NCBI GenBank assembly: GCA_963682055.1
Contig: OY821741.1
Coordinates: 1,061,501 to 1,125,500 of the forward strand
Direction of reading: 5' to 3'
Source: Primula veris
Taxonomy: Eukaryota > Streptophyta > Magnoliopsida > Ericales > Primulaceae
DNA: 64,000 nt
The stretch's first letter is position 1; every line of letters starts with the position of its first letter. Of this stretch, positions 12,901-22,339 are shown piece by piece. A program made the position numbers and the translations under genes. The notes below the pieces were generated by a model. That model was not told the DNA's origin and did not search any database. It was given only the letters and a program-made list of their open reading frames with translations.

Positions 12901-14472
12901 TGCTTTTTATTGGTTTGTTCGGCACATTTTTGAATTTTGGGATTTACTGTACATTTCAACTAAAAAAGTACTTGAATTTCTCTTTGATCGTAGATGGTAT
13001 ATGATTGCTTGCCATATAGTTCTTGTGCAAGGGTATTTACTTTTGCTTCTTTTGCAGCGGAAGGTTATTGAAATAAGAGAACAACTGAGAAAAATAGCAC
13101 AAAGAATTGGAATAAACTTAAAATCATGTGAAGGTAATTTGAAGGTATGTGTTTGCTTCTTTCTAATCGCTTCTAGATATATCTCTATGGTTTTAAATAA
13201 TTGCAAGAAAGCCTGTGTTCAAATTTTTGTATAAAGCTTGGAAATAGTATCACTTCAGAACAGTCTATATTCTTTTACATGATTTCCATACTTTATTCCA
13301 ATAAATTGTTTTTTTTTGTTCCATGATTCCTAATTGTTGTATATTCTGGCTCTTACAGGCGGTGCAAAAGGCAGTTACTACTGGATTTTTCGCTAATGCC
13401 TGCCAATTACAAGTTAGCACTAACTTTTGATTCTCTTAGTAATGCTTGATTTCATTGAACTTAAAAATGAGTTTTTAGTTCGATATTCTATTGTTATTTC
13501 AAGGTTTTGATGTCGCTGTAAGTATTGAATCCCTAATGAGAATTTCATTGCTTTTTTTCCCAATAGGCTTATAGTCATAATGGGATGTACAAAACTCTGA
13601 GAGGTTCTCAAGAAGTTCATATTCACCCCTCATCCGTGCTATTCAGGTTTGTATACACTCATACTTTTGGTCTCTTGTTAATAACCTTTAAACAACAATG
13701 ATTCTTTCAAATTGTCCTCAATAACCAAAAACATCTTATAGAGACGATTCAGACCAAGACACGGTCATCCTTACCAGCCTCTTCATCATGCTCTTTATAT
13801 ATGACATATAAATTAGTAAATTACACTTTATTAACTTTTACCTATCAAACATTTACACTGTAACAACCTCTCTATCATCCTCCCTACTTTATTCGTAACT
13901 TTCTTCATTTCATTTAACAAATTTGAATAGTAGATGTAACTTATTAAACATAACAAGAGAAGGACACAGAATGAGAGGTGGAGAGAACATTTTAAAAAAT
14001 AATCATGGAGAGAATAAAGTTAGAATTTAGATAGTTCCGTGTGGATTCTCCGTCCTAAATGAAATGAACATTTTTTTTTACTTTCTTTAAATTTCACTAA
14101 GTACTTGGTAATAGCTGATGTATTAAAATCCATTAGAAGATCGCTTTGGAAAGGAAAACTTGTTCTTAACTTCTGCTCAATAAATCAATAAATTTTGTGA
14201 CAGGTGAACAAGGCTTAGAAAAACAATGGTTATTTATTATTTATTTATCCTCTACCTCAATTCTGGTATAAAGATACTCTCTCTTATTATGATGTATGAA
14301 CTTATTGGACATACTCTTTTTCAGGGTTAATCCGAAATGGGTGATATACCACTCGATTGTATCGACCGATCGTCAATACATGCGCAATGTCATGTCTGTT
14401 GATCCTTCGTGGCTGAGGGAAATTGCTCCAAATTTCTATCAGCGAAAGCAACCTCATTCCATGCTTCGGTAG
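3948..14472 (+). CDS. DEAH9: DEAH-box ATP-dependent RNA helicase, DEAH9/DHX35 type (5' exon missing)
   Basis: Spliceosome-associated DEAH/RHA helicase; plant DEAH9 corresponds to human DHX35. I place 22 exons: 3948-4092, 5017-5091, 6014-6103, 6430-6509, 6602-6671, 6757-6842, 7269-7338, 7426-7521, 7710-7815, 8653-8699, 8813-8896, 9022-9075, 9739-9839, 10111-10201, 10699-10863, 11788-11877, 11984-12055, 12766-12864, 13058-13144, 13359-13412, 13567-13646, 14325-14472. All are GT-AG, and frames join without a stop for about 663 residues. Visible motifs: GETGSGKT (Walker A), [49 protein letters not shown]; then the winged-helix/HA2 and OB-fold regions typical of the family. The first exon seen reads [14 protein letters not shown]; the homologue continues upstream of this point, so ATG 3964 is probably internal. 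About 40 N-terminal residues are missing. Assignment is from remembered family sequence. Confidence 0.93.
6152..6248. repeat. Perfect 36-bp inverted repeat in a helicase intron
   Basis: Arms 6152-6187 and 6213-6248 are exact reverse complements, separated by a 25-base spacer. They lie in the intron between the exons ending at 6103 and starting at 6430. There are no transposon-like ends or clear target duplication, and the sequence is not low-complexity. If transcribed, it would form a 36-bp hairpin. Confidence 0.95.
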
Positions 14473-14810
14473 AATGCAAGTTGTACCTTCGCGGATATAT
14501 TATTTCCCCCTTTTCTCATTACAAGGATGAAGCTGAAAATGACAGACCTTGAGGGATATACGACCACCCTGTAATTTGTGTTTCTAAACGAATTTATTTT
14601 CACCTAGGCCAACATCCTTCGGTTTCTTATAAATATAAGAGCAAAAACCTTCCTTCCTTTAGGATTTTTGTAAAGGTTACGAGCATATATATTTGTGTAT
14701 TGTAATATTTGGCTTTCAACATTTCATTTTTGTCTGGCTCTGGTCTGAGAAGCTATACATAAAGTCTTAAAAATGTCTGATTTTGTTTAAGAATATTATT
14801 CCATCTGGTT
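14473..14810 (+). other. Helicase 3' UTR and flank
   Basis: Follows the TAG stop at 14470-14472. About 200 bases from the stop to near 14680 match a diverged copy at 22045-22200, so this 3' end exists twice in the window. No further gene is seen. Confidence 0.6.
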
Positions 14811-15368
14811 TTTTTTTTACACTTGTGCATGCACCAAAACCAACTAATAAATGTGTGTTATCCCAAAATTTAGTAAAGAAAAACAGTTGCTATATATTAT
14901 AACTTTCTTTTGTGTTAAAAAAGAAATGCTCCACAACTACTTTTTTTTTTCATCTTTGTGTTGTATAGTTAGATAAACACTTCACATGTATGAAACAAAT
15001 AACTCCTAATTAAAGTAAAATATAAAGCGTTTTTTTCCAACCCTAAAAAACTTTAAATTACGTTTTTTCATTCAGTTTTCACAAACCATCTCTCTCATAA
15101 ACACAGGTAAAGAACCTCTCCATTGATTTTTTTTATTATTATTCTTTTTAAATTTATGGGTTTTGATCTATATATAACATGCTAATAATTTTTTAATCCA
15201 ACCATGTTTTGAATTTCTGCTTACTTTTAAGCTAAACTCAGTTGTTTGATACTAATATATAGTAACATAAAAGTGACAATTAACTAACAAAAAACCTGCA
15301 TTGATGTATTTTACTATTTAAGATCAAGAGACTATTTTTGTTTTGTTTTGTTTTGTTATTATCAGTTA
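14811..15368 (+). repeat. Promoter-like module, copy A
   Basis: First copy of a module also found at 18264-18655 (B), 18925-19870 (C) and partly at 24790-24925 (D). Shared marks are CCCAAAATTTAGTAAAG, TTGTGTTGTATAGTTAGA, AACCCTAAAAAACTT and CTCATAAACACAGGTAAAG. The last looks like a short 5' UTR exon end followed by a GT donor. Relative to C it lacks about 130 bp near 15025. At 15278 it has the uninterrupted sequence into which a solo LTR inserted in copy C. Its similarity to C stops at 15368, where copia sequence begins. Confidence 0.85.
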
Positions 15369-15420
15369 TTTCCAATCCCTACAATCACGTAATCATATAT
15401 TTTTCATTTAACACTCCCCC

Positions 15421-17129
15421 TCACGTCGGAGCGTGGATATCTATAGCGCCTAACTCGCTGAGATGGTAATGGAACGTAGGTTCTCGTAGTGGCTTTGTAA
15501 ATATGTCAGCTATTTGTTCCTCAGTGCGTACAAACCTGGTCTTGATTTCTCATCTTTGAATTCTTTCATGAACAGTGTGACAATCGAGCTCGATATGCTT
15601 GGTACGTTCATGAAATACAGGATTTGTAGCAATGTATATTGCAGCTTAATTGTCACAAAATAATGTTGACGGGTTAGGATGGTTTACTTGCAAGTCTCTC
15701 AACAAAAATCTCAACCAGGTCAACTCACATGTTGCCGCAGCCATGTAACGATATTCTGCTTCAGCTGATGATCGTGCCACTGTAACCCGCTTCTTGCTCT
15801 TCCATGATATAAGCGAGTTTCCTAGAAAAATGCAGTAACCAGTAACCGATCGACGTGTAATTGGACAACGAGCCCAATCTGCATCACTATATCCAACTAA
15901 GTTCAATTTGCTTTGCGAAGAAAATAGTAAACCTTGGCCAGGTGACCCTTTGAGGTAGTGGAGAAATTTATGTGCTGCGTCAAGATGGTGCCTTTTTGGT
16001 TCTTGCATAAATTGGCTCAAAGTATTTACCGCATATGTTATTTCCGGTCTCGTGATTGTTAAGTATATCAATTTCCCAATCATTCTTTGGTATATCGTAG
16101 GGTCTTTGAGGAGTTCACTTCCAGTAGATAGCATCACGAGATCGGGTTCCATTGGTACCTTTGCTAGTTTAGCACCGAGTAAGCCTGCCTCTTCAAGTAT
16201 GTCGAGAGTGTATTTACGTTGACTAATTGTAATTCCAGCTTTTGATCTAGCGACTGCAACTCCAAGGAAATATTTCAAGGGACCCAAGTCTTTGATCCGG
16301 AAACATTGACTGAGAAAAAGTTTTTAAGTCACTGATTGCCAACTACGAGATGCTTGTTTGAGCCCATACAAGGACTTTTGGAGTCGACATACAATATTCT
16401 CCCCCTGTCGATGATAACCCGGAGGAGGTAACATGTACACTTCTTCATTAAGGTCGCCATGGAGAAAAGCGTTTTGAACATCCATTTGATGCAATGGCCA
16501 ATTACGGGTAGCTGCGACAGTTAACAAACATCGCACAGTTATGAGTTTGGCAACGGGAGCAAAAGTTTCCTTGTAATCGATTCCTTCACGTTGAGTAAAT
16601 CCTTTAGCTACAAGACGAGCTTTTGTATCGCTCAATCGTTCCATCTGATTGATACTTGATTTTAAACACCCATTTGCACCCAATGGCACGATGTCCGGGC
16701 GGCAATGTAACCATGATCCATGTGTTATTATCTTCAAGAGCCTGAAGTTCAGCTTTCATGGCTGCAATCCAATTGGGATTATCGCGGGCTTGTTCATAAG
16801 TTGTGGGTTCTTGATGATGCGATACATTAGCAATAAAATTTTGATGGGCTACAGATAAAGATGCATATGAGACATACCGGTGTAGTGGATGGCGCGTGCC
16901 GGACGTAGAGGAAGAGACTGATTGAGGTGAGAGCAAGGCAGCATGATGAGAGACATAATCACCAAGGTAGGCAGGTGGTACTGAAGGTCGGTTAGACCGA
17001 CGAGGTGGATTTTGGGCAGGTAGAGGTGAATCACCTTCTGGATTAATAGGGTGAACTTGTAGAGGTGAATCGTCCTCAGATGGATTTTGTCTTAACTCAA
17101 CTGGGTCTTGGTTTTGGGTTTGTCGAAGC
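15421..17129 (-). pseudogene. copia reverse transcriptase/RNase H remnant lacking the catalytic YVDD block
   Basis: From the 17129 end: a proline- and serine-rich linker, the [16 protein letters not shown] and [10 protein letters not shown] motifs, [38 protein letters not shown] and [13 protein letters not shown] gap with a stop follows near 16290-16325, exactly where about 45 residues including the YVDD active site should be. The frame resumes at FRIKDLGPLKYFLGV and runs through the RNase H signatures SDADWARCPITRRSVTGY and SSAEAEYR. Stops lie near 15645 and 15555. The ADIFTKPL end and stop at about 15421 are recognisable. Confidence 0.87.
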
Positions 17130-17830
17130 ATATTAAAAGTGTCATCAGAGGAGATGGGAAGTACCGGTGGATCAGGTTCAGGTTCATGTCGAGAGATTGC
17201 ATGACTTTTTCTTTTTCCCCCCTCTCTGCAAGTGACTTTGATCCCTCACTGTCACAAGCAATTGGCTCATGATATGAACACAATTCATCCCACAGTTCCT
17301 TCAGTTTGGTGTAATGTCCTGAAATGGATGATTGTCCTTGTCGATGTTCTACAATTTCTTGTCGAATTTCGTATATTCTCGAATCGTTCCCTTGTGAAAA
17401 CCGAACCTCTAAGTCCTTCCACGCTGCTAACGCGGTCTTGCAGTAAAGTATGCTGCGAGCTATTTCACCTTTCACAGATTGCCAAATCCATGACAGAACC
17501 ATGTCACTACATCCATGACAGAACCAATTTGGATATTTGGAATCTGTTGTTGGGGGGGCCTTAATCGTACCATCGACGAATCCGACCTTGTTCTTTGCAC
17601 TCAGGGCTATTTTCATTGATCGTCTCCATTGTCCATAATTGTGTTCATCAAGTGGGTGTGAAACCAAAACAAGATTTGGTGAGTCAGAATGGTGTAAATC
17701 GAAATAATCAGAATTCGATGAATCTGGAACGTTGTTGTGAGGTGGAGGTAATTTTTGGCTCCTCCGTGATCTTGTTGGCTCGTCCGAACATGAGATTCCC
17801 GGTTCGTCTACAGCCCCATTAGCTATCTCA
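17130..17830 (-). pseudogene. copia gag remnant
   Basis: The frame is open from about 17825 to about 17200 and carries the conserved copia gag start (HPLDEHNYGQWRRSM), the KNKVGFVDG and WNRANDMVLSWI-like region (here CSDMVLSWIWQSV), and FSQGNDSRIYEIRQE. The expected initiator just upstream reads TAG followed by GCTGAG, suggesting a lost ATG. Near 17200 the frame jumps directly into the proline-rich region before the reverse transcriptase, so zinc knuckle, protease and integrase were removed by one deletion or a mis-splice-like event. Confidence 0.85.
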
Positions 17831-17950
17831 GCCTACTTCTTAACTCGGGCCAGAAAATAAAAACTTTAGTCCATGAACTATGATTTACTTAAAGTTCACC
17901 AATAAATTGTGAACCAACAAACTTGATATCTGATTTAAAAAAATTGACTC

Positions 17951-18220
17951 TGTGACGACCCAGATTTCCCGGAAAGAATTTCCGTGGTGCGGTGTTGTGC
18001 GTCAGTCCCACATCGTCTGGATATGAGAGTACTTGTGTGGTATATGAGCTTAAAGATCCATTTTCTATCAACAAGGCCTTTTAAAGCCGTGCGGCACAAT
18101 AGCGATGACGGAAACTTGGAGTAGTACCAGGATGGGTGACCCCCCTGAGAAGTTGTGCCAAAGCGGACAATATTATTGATACGGGCATGGCGGTTCGGTC
18201 CGTGAGGCCGGGTCGTTACA
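17951..18220 (+). mobile_element. Cassandra-type TRIM solo LTR with 5S rRNA-like domain
   Basis: A 270-bp element with ends TGTGACGACCC and GGGTCGTTACA, flanked by perfect 5-bp duplications GACTC (17946-17950, 18221-18225). Internally it carries AGTCCCACATCG near 18004. At about 18113-18155, GGAGTAGTACCAGGATGGGTGACC...GAGAAGT closely resembles the 3' half of plant 5S rRNA, including its C-box-like promoter. Cassandra retrotransposons are the known family whose LTRs hold 5S-derived sequence. No internal region or second LTR is present, so this is a solo LTR left by recombination. Confidence 0.88.
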
Positions 18221-18263
18221 GACTCTATGCCTGGCCTTTTTGGCTTATCTTCTTGTCGTCTGA

Positions 18264-18655
18264 TGGGTTTTTTTTTTCACTTATGCACCAAAACCAACTA
18301 AATGTATGCTAACCCAAAATTTAGTAAAGAAAAACAGTTTTATATTATAACTCTTCTTTTGTGAAGAAAAAAAAACTGTCACAAAACCATTTTTTTCACC
18401 TTTGTGTTGTATAGTTAGACAAAGTAGATGTATGAAACAAATAACTCCTAAAAGTAAATACAAAGATAATATTTTATTTTGCAAAGTTGAAAGCTCACAG
18501 GGCTTATTTGAAAAAAGTAGAAAGACCACCCATGTAGTACGTAGTAAATTATAGTATATACTATATAATTAATATTTGCAGCTTTCTTTTTAAACCCTAA
18601 AAAACTTATACTACCTTCTTTCATTCCAATGACAATACTATGATTACTATCATCT
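18264..18655 (+). repeat. Promoter-like module, copy B (partial)
   Basis: Matches copies A and C from the ACCAAAACCAACTAAATG region through GTAGTACGTAGTAAATTA and the AAACCCTAAAAAACTT block. It then ends where a foldback MITE begins. It lacks the downstream part with the putative 5' UTR exon. Confidence 0.8.
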
Positions 18656-18659
18656 GAGT

Positions 18660-18896
18660 TTTTCTTTTGTGCAGTCACTCTATTTGACTGCACATTGTGC
18701 TGTTAAATAAATGATCGTCGGATCATTTACTTTATATCTTGACCGTAAGATTTAATGGTAGAATAGTAATTTTAGGGGTTTTTTTTAATAGGGTTTTACG
18801 TCTTATCATCCAGATATAATATAAAGTGATCCAACAGTCCTCTATTTAACAGCACAATGTGCAGTCAAACACAATGACTGCACATAATGGACCCCC
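18660..18896. mobile_element. Foldback MITE, family shared with 48765-49010
   Basis: The left end (TTTTGTGCAGTCA...TTTGACTGCACATTGTGCTG) and right end are imperfect reverse complements over about 90 bp around an AT-rich centre (GTAAGATTTAA...ATAGTAATTT...AATAGGGTTTTA). The same centre and ends recur at 48765-49010. There is no ORF. The exact target duplication could not be fixed. Confidence 0.75.
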
Positions 18897-18924
18897 TATC
18901 ATATATGTAAAATTTGTAAATAAA

Positions 18925-19870
18925 AAACAGGTTTCATATCGATATAACTCTTCTTTTGTGTAAAAAAAAAATTGCTCCACACAACTTTTTTTCATCTTTG
19001 TGTTGTATAGTTAGATAAACACTTGACATGTATGAAACAAATAACTCCTAAAAGTAAATATAAAGATACAATTTTCTTTTAAAAGTTGAAAACTCAAAGG
19101 GGTTATTTGAAAAAAAGAAAGAAAGATGTGGATAATGTTTGTAAATCACTCAATGTAGTACGTAGTAAATTACTAATCTGTCTATTTTTTTATTTTTTGA
19201 AGCGTTTTTTTCCAACCCTAAAAAACTTTAAATTACGTTTTTTCATTCAGTTTTCACAAACCATCTCTCTCTCATAAACACAGGTAAAGAACCTCTCCAT
19301 TGAATTTTTATTTATTATTCTTTTTAAATTTATGGGTTTTGATCTATATATAACATGCTAATAATTTTTTAATCCAACCATGTTTTGAATTTCTGCTTAC
19401 TTTTAAGCTAAACTCAGTTGTTTGATGCTAATATATAGTATAACATACAAGTGGCAATTAACTGTTGAAAATTATAACTTGTTTTGCTTTTAATAATAGT
19501 CTCTTTTTTTTTTAAGTTATAACTCTTGAGTTTTATGAGTTCATGGCTAATAATTATGTAACTTACGGGAGTTTTTATTTTTTATTATAAATATTTGGAG
19601 TCTTATTGAATTCCAAGATTAGTATAAATAGATGTTATTTTTTCCCTTGTAATGAACCACCAAATAAAAATAGAGAGATTATAATAAAAAGTTCATTTCA
19701 GCTTTTATATTTTTTGTGAGCTTATATTAGTGTGAATTTTTTGTGTGAGTTAACTTTTTCCGGTCATCCATATTTCCAACATTAACTAACACAAAAACCT
19801 GCATTGATGTATTTTACTATTTAAGATCAAGAGACTATTTTTGTTTTGTTATTATCAGTTATTTATAATA
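18925..19870 (+). repeat. Promoter-like module, copy C, interrupted by a solo LTR
   Basis: The longest copy of the module, lying upstream of the intact F-box gene. It contains AACCCTAAAAAACTT at about 19216 and CTCTCATAAACACAG followed by GTAAAG near 19283, which could be a noncoding first exon of the F-box gene, with an acceptor just before 20255. A 319-bp solo LTR (19463-19781) splits the copy; sequence resumes at 19787 and matches copy A to about 19863. Confidence 0.8.
19463..19781 (+). mobile_element. Solo LTR with perfect target duplication
   Basis: A 319-bp insertion with ends TGTTGAAA and TTTCCAACA, flanked by TTAAC at 19458-19462 and 19782-19786. The paralogous position in module A (about 15278) has a single TTAAC and no insert, which is a natural empty-site control. 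A TATA-like AGTATAAATAG lies at 19621-19631. The size, TG...CA ends and 5-bp duplication fit a copia-type LTR. It is not obviously related to the nearby copia fragment. Confidence 0.9.
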
Positions 19871-20059
19871 ACTGTTGTTTAAAAAGTTCGATAAAACTTG
19901 ATTCAAAGCTTAAAACAAGCATAAAAAATGCTTTAGATAAGTCATAACAACCCTTGCTTTTAGAGGCAAACCGTCCATAGGCGCTATTTTATAAAAAAAA
20001 ATGTAAATTGTAAATTGTAAATTGTAACTGTCAATTTAATTATTATTTTTCTTGTAAAA

Positions 20060-20140
20060 TATAAAAAATTCACTAGCCGAACCTGAGACCGACTCGGTGT
20101 GGAAAACAAGTATTATTACCAACTAGGCTACAAGAATTGT
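20060..20140 (-). mobile_element. tRNA-derived SINE-like head
   Basis: On the minus strand the sequence reads TAGCCTAGTTGGTAATAATA (box A-like) and about 25 bases later GTCTCAGGTTCGGCT (box B-like), in the spacing of a tRNA-type RNA polymerase III promoter. It does not fold as an intact tRNA gene. Element ends and target duplication are not clear, so this is a tentative call. Confidence 0.4.
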
Positions 20141-20257
20141 AATGTTAGTTCTAGTATGCACTTTTATATATATGCTTCTTCTACATAATTTTAAGTTAAA
20201 TCTCTAAAAGACGTTTATTTCCCTCAAAACTATTGACGTGCATAGGTATTCCAGTTG

Positions 20258-21710
20258 ATGGCTTCGAAGAATGTTTGTGCGAATGATCGACTCAGCGTTC
20301 TACCAGACGATGTTCTGTTCAACATCCTATCTTTTCTCCCTACTAAATTCTCTGTACGCACGAAATTACTTTCCACCAGGTGGAAACAACTCTTCACCTT
20401 TGTTCCTAAACTCGATATTGAATATGAACAGCAGTATAATCGAGATTTTAATGCCGATACCATCAGTATTTCACAATTTGTTGATGTTTTCTTCGTTTCA
20501 TATAACCTGTCTTATATGAACAAATTTCGTTTTCACTTTACAATTTGGCAAAATCCCTTTCGTAACTTCTCATTGTCTTCTTGGATATCTACCGCAATTC
20601 GCTTGCATGTCAAAGAAATCGACATATGCGTTCTTTTTCCTGAATATCTCAAGATGTCTCCTGAACTTTTCTATTGCAAAACACTCACGAATTTGAGTCT
20701 AAGAGGTAGATTTAACATTGTGCTACCTCCTTCCATTTCTCTTCCTTGCTTGAAGACTTGTGTATTTGAGGATGTACATTTTGATGATAAATCAGCTCAG
20801 AGGATATTTCGAAGTAGTCCGGTGCTCGAAACTTTACGCCTTTCGTATTGCTCTTTTAGACAAGACAGAGAAATTCTTGATATCTCTGTGCCTAGTCTTA
20901 AGCGCTTGATTTTTCATGGATATGGAAAAACTCCTCAACTTATGCTTGATAGTCCTAATCTTGTTTATTTCGAGTACAGCGGGAAATTATCAAATAAGCT
21001 TTTGGGACTGGGATGTTTAATATCAGTTATTGATGCACATCTTCACTTTGATGATCGGAATGCACATATTTTAGAGCTTGTTCGTTCAGTCTCTCATGTT
21101 CAACAACTCGGTTTAAGTGGCAACCTCATTCAGGCATGTGTTATCATACTAGTTTTTGTAACTACAGTGTTTTGTAAAGTAGATGTTTCTTATTTATGAT
21201 ATGGATTACCTTGCAGAATTTCCTTCGTTCAGGGGTAGCATTTCCGATATTCAACAACATGACTTGTATGGGGTTTGGTCCGGTCAGACGCTCCTCGTTG
21301 AGGTTACTGCTGCACCTCTTGGATAACACACCTCGACTTGAATTTCTTACATTTAAAGTGAGTTGAAGCTTAACCTTACAAGCATTTTTTTTAATATCCA
21401 TGTTTGTTTATGCCATCCTAATTATATAATTGTCTGTTGCTTACTACCATAGAGGGATTGGTTGGTCGGATACAATATAGAAGATGAAAAGAACGACGTG
21501 TTCCCAGAACTTGTTCCTTCGTGTGTGTCTCAACATATTAAGGAAATAGACTTGAAAGAATTCAATGGGCTGGATTTTGAATTCGAACTGGTAAAATATT
21601 TTCTGAAACATGCCAACAACCTCAAAGTGATGAAAATGCAAACCTTGAAAATTTGGGATGAACAATTCGAGGTCAGCTCGGCAACATGTCAGATTGTTTA
21701 CTACATTTGA
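20258..21710 (+). CDS. F-box/LRR/FBD protein
   Basis: Likely substrate-recognition subunit of an SCF-type E3 ubiquitin ligase. Exons 20258-21133, 21217-21357 and 21453-21710 join in frame to 424 residues. The F-box (DRLSVLPDDVLFNILSFLPTK...RTKLLSTRWKQL) spans about residues 9-50. LRR-like repeats follow (SLPCLKTCVFEDVHF, SSPVLETLRLSYC, SVPSLKRLIF, DSPNLVYFEY), and the last exon carries the FBD region (PSCVSQHIKEIDLKEFNG...LVKYFLKHANNLKVMKMQT). Start is ATG 20258; the paralogue begins at the same MASK. Intron 1 appears to use a GC donor (CAG/GCATGT), conserved in the second copy; using the later GT would create a stop. Plant F-box/FBD genes are a large, fast-evolving family, so the target is unknown. 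Confidence 0.88.
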
Positions 21711-22006
21711 TGACTGATGTTATCTGGAAAAAGGCAGGCTGAAGTGTTACAACTTACAAGATTACGATTGCCAATTACAAGTTCTGTGGAAATTTCAGTT
21801 TCGGGTTAGCAACCCCGACTTTCTCAAGGTACTTGATGACCACTTGTTTCTAAGTCCTACTTTCTGATCTTTCTTACGCTAAAAAATTGCGGATCAATGT
21901 AGATGGTTACCATTGATTTTCATTTTTCATGCTGAATAGGAATCAATGGTTTAGAAACTTGTGAATTTCAATTCTGACTTGGTATGTCTAGGTTGTAGTA
22001 ATTTTG
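21711..22006 (+). other. F-box gene 3' flank
   Basis: Contains the phrase TTTCGGGTTAGCAACC, matched downstream of the second F-box gene (about 27466), so it belongs to the duplicated unit. No further gene is seen. Confidence 0.5.
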
Positions 22007-22200
22007 AATTGCATTATTTTCTACCAGCATAGGCAACCTGATTCTGTGTTTCGGTAGGAATAGGATGGAAGTTATACCTTCACGGATACATTATTTCCCC
22101 GAATACGGTCCTGTAATTTGTGGAGTATTTTTCTAGGAAATTGTTTTCACCTAGACCAATATTTTTAAGATTCTTGTAAATATAATAGCATTTCCCTTCT
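22007..22200 (+). pseudogene. Relic of the helicase terminal exon and 3' UTR
   Basis: Bases 22007-22057 translate as NCIIFYQHRQPDSVFR followed by TAG, aligning with the helicase C-terminus [14 protein letters not shown] and its TAG at 14470. Similarity continues through the 3' UTR (TACCTTC.CGGATA.ATTATTTCCCC, CCTGTAATTTGTG, TTTTCACCTAG.CCAA). No upstream helicase exon accompanies it. It marks a duplication breakpoint between the two F-box genes. Confidence 0.85.
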
Positions 22201-22339
22201 TTTCCTTATGATGGATTGTATTAATGTCTACAATTGGTTTCTTGTGAGAGCTTTTTCCTTGCCGTTCGCAGATCGATGGTGTCACGTTTTCTTTATGTTT
22301 CTTCTGAGTCAAGTATTGAACATGATTAAAGCATTGGTC

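Larger units (their letters stand above)
15369..17850 (-). mobile_element. Internally deleted, degenerate Ty1/copia retrotransposon
   Basis: Read on the minus strand: a copia gag start, a junction near 17200 where the rest of gag with the zinc knuckle, the protease and the integrase are missing, then the pre-RT linker, part of the reverse transcriptase, and RNase H. A purine-rich tract (GAGGGGGAG) at about 15414-15424 precedes TGTTAAATG, taken as the start of the 3' LTR, of which only about 45 bp remain (to 15369). No 5' LTR and no tRNA-Met-type primer-binding site are seen beyond 17830. Several frameshifts and stops are present. The element is dead and sits between module copies A and B. Confidence 0.9.

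Noticed and set aside
18080..18160. A genuine 5S rRNA gene
   Set aside because: Only part of the 5S sequence is recognisable, with changes, and it lies inside an LTR with TG...CA ends and a target duplication.
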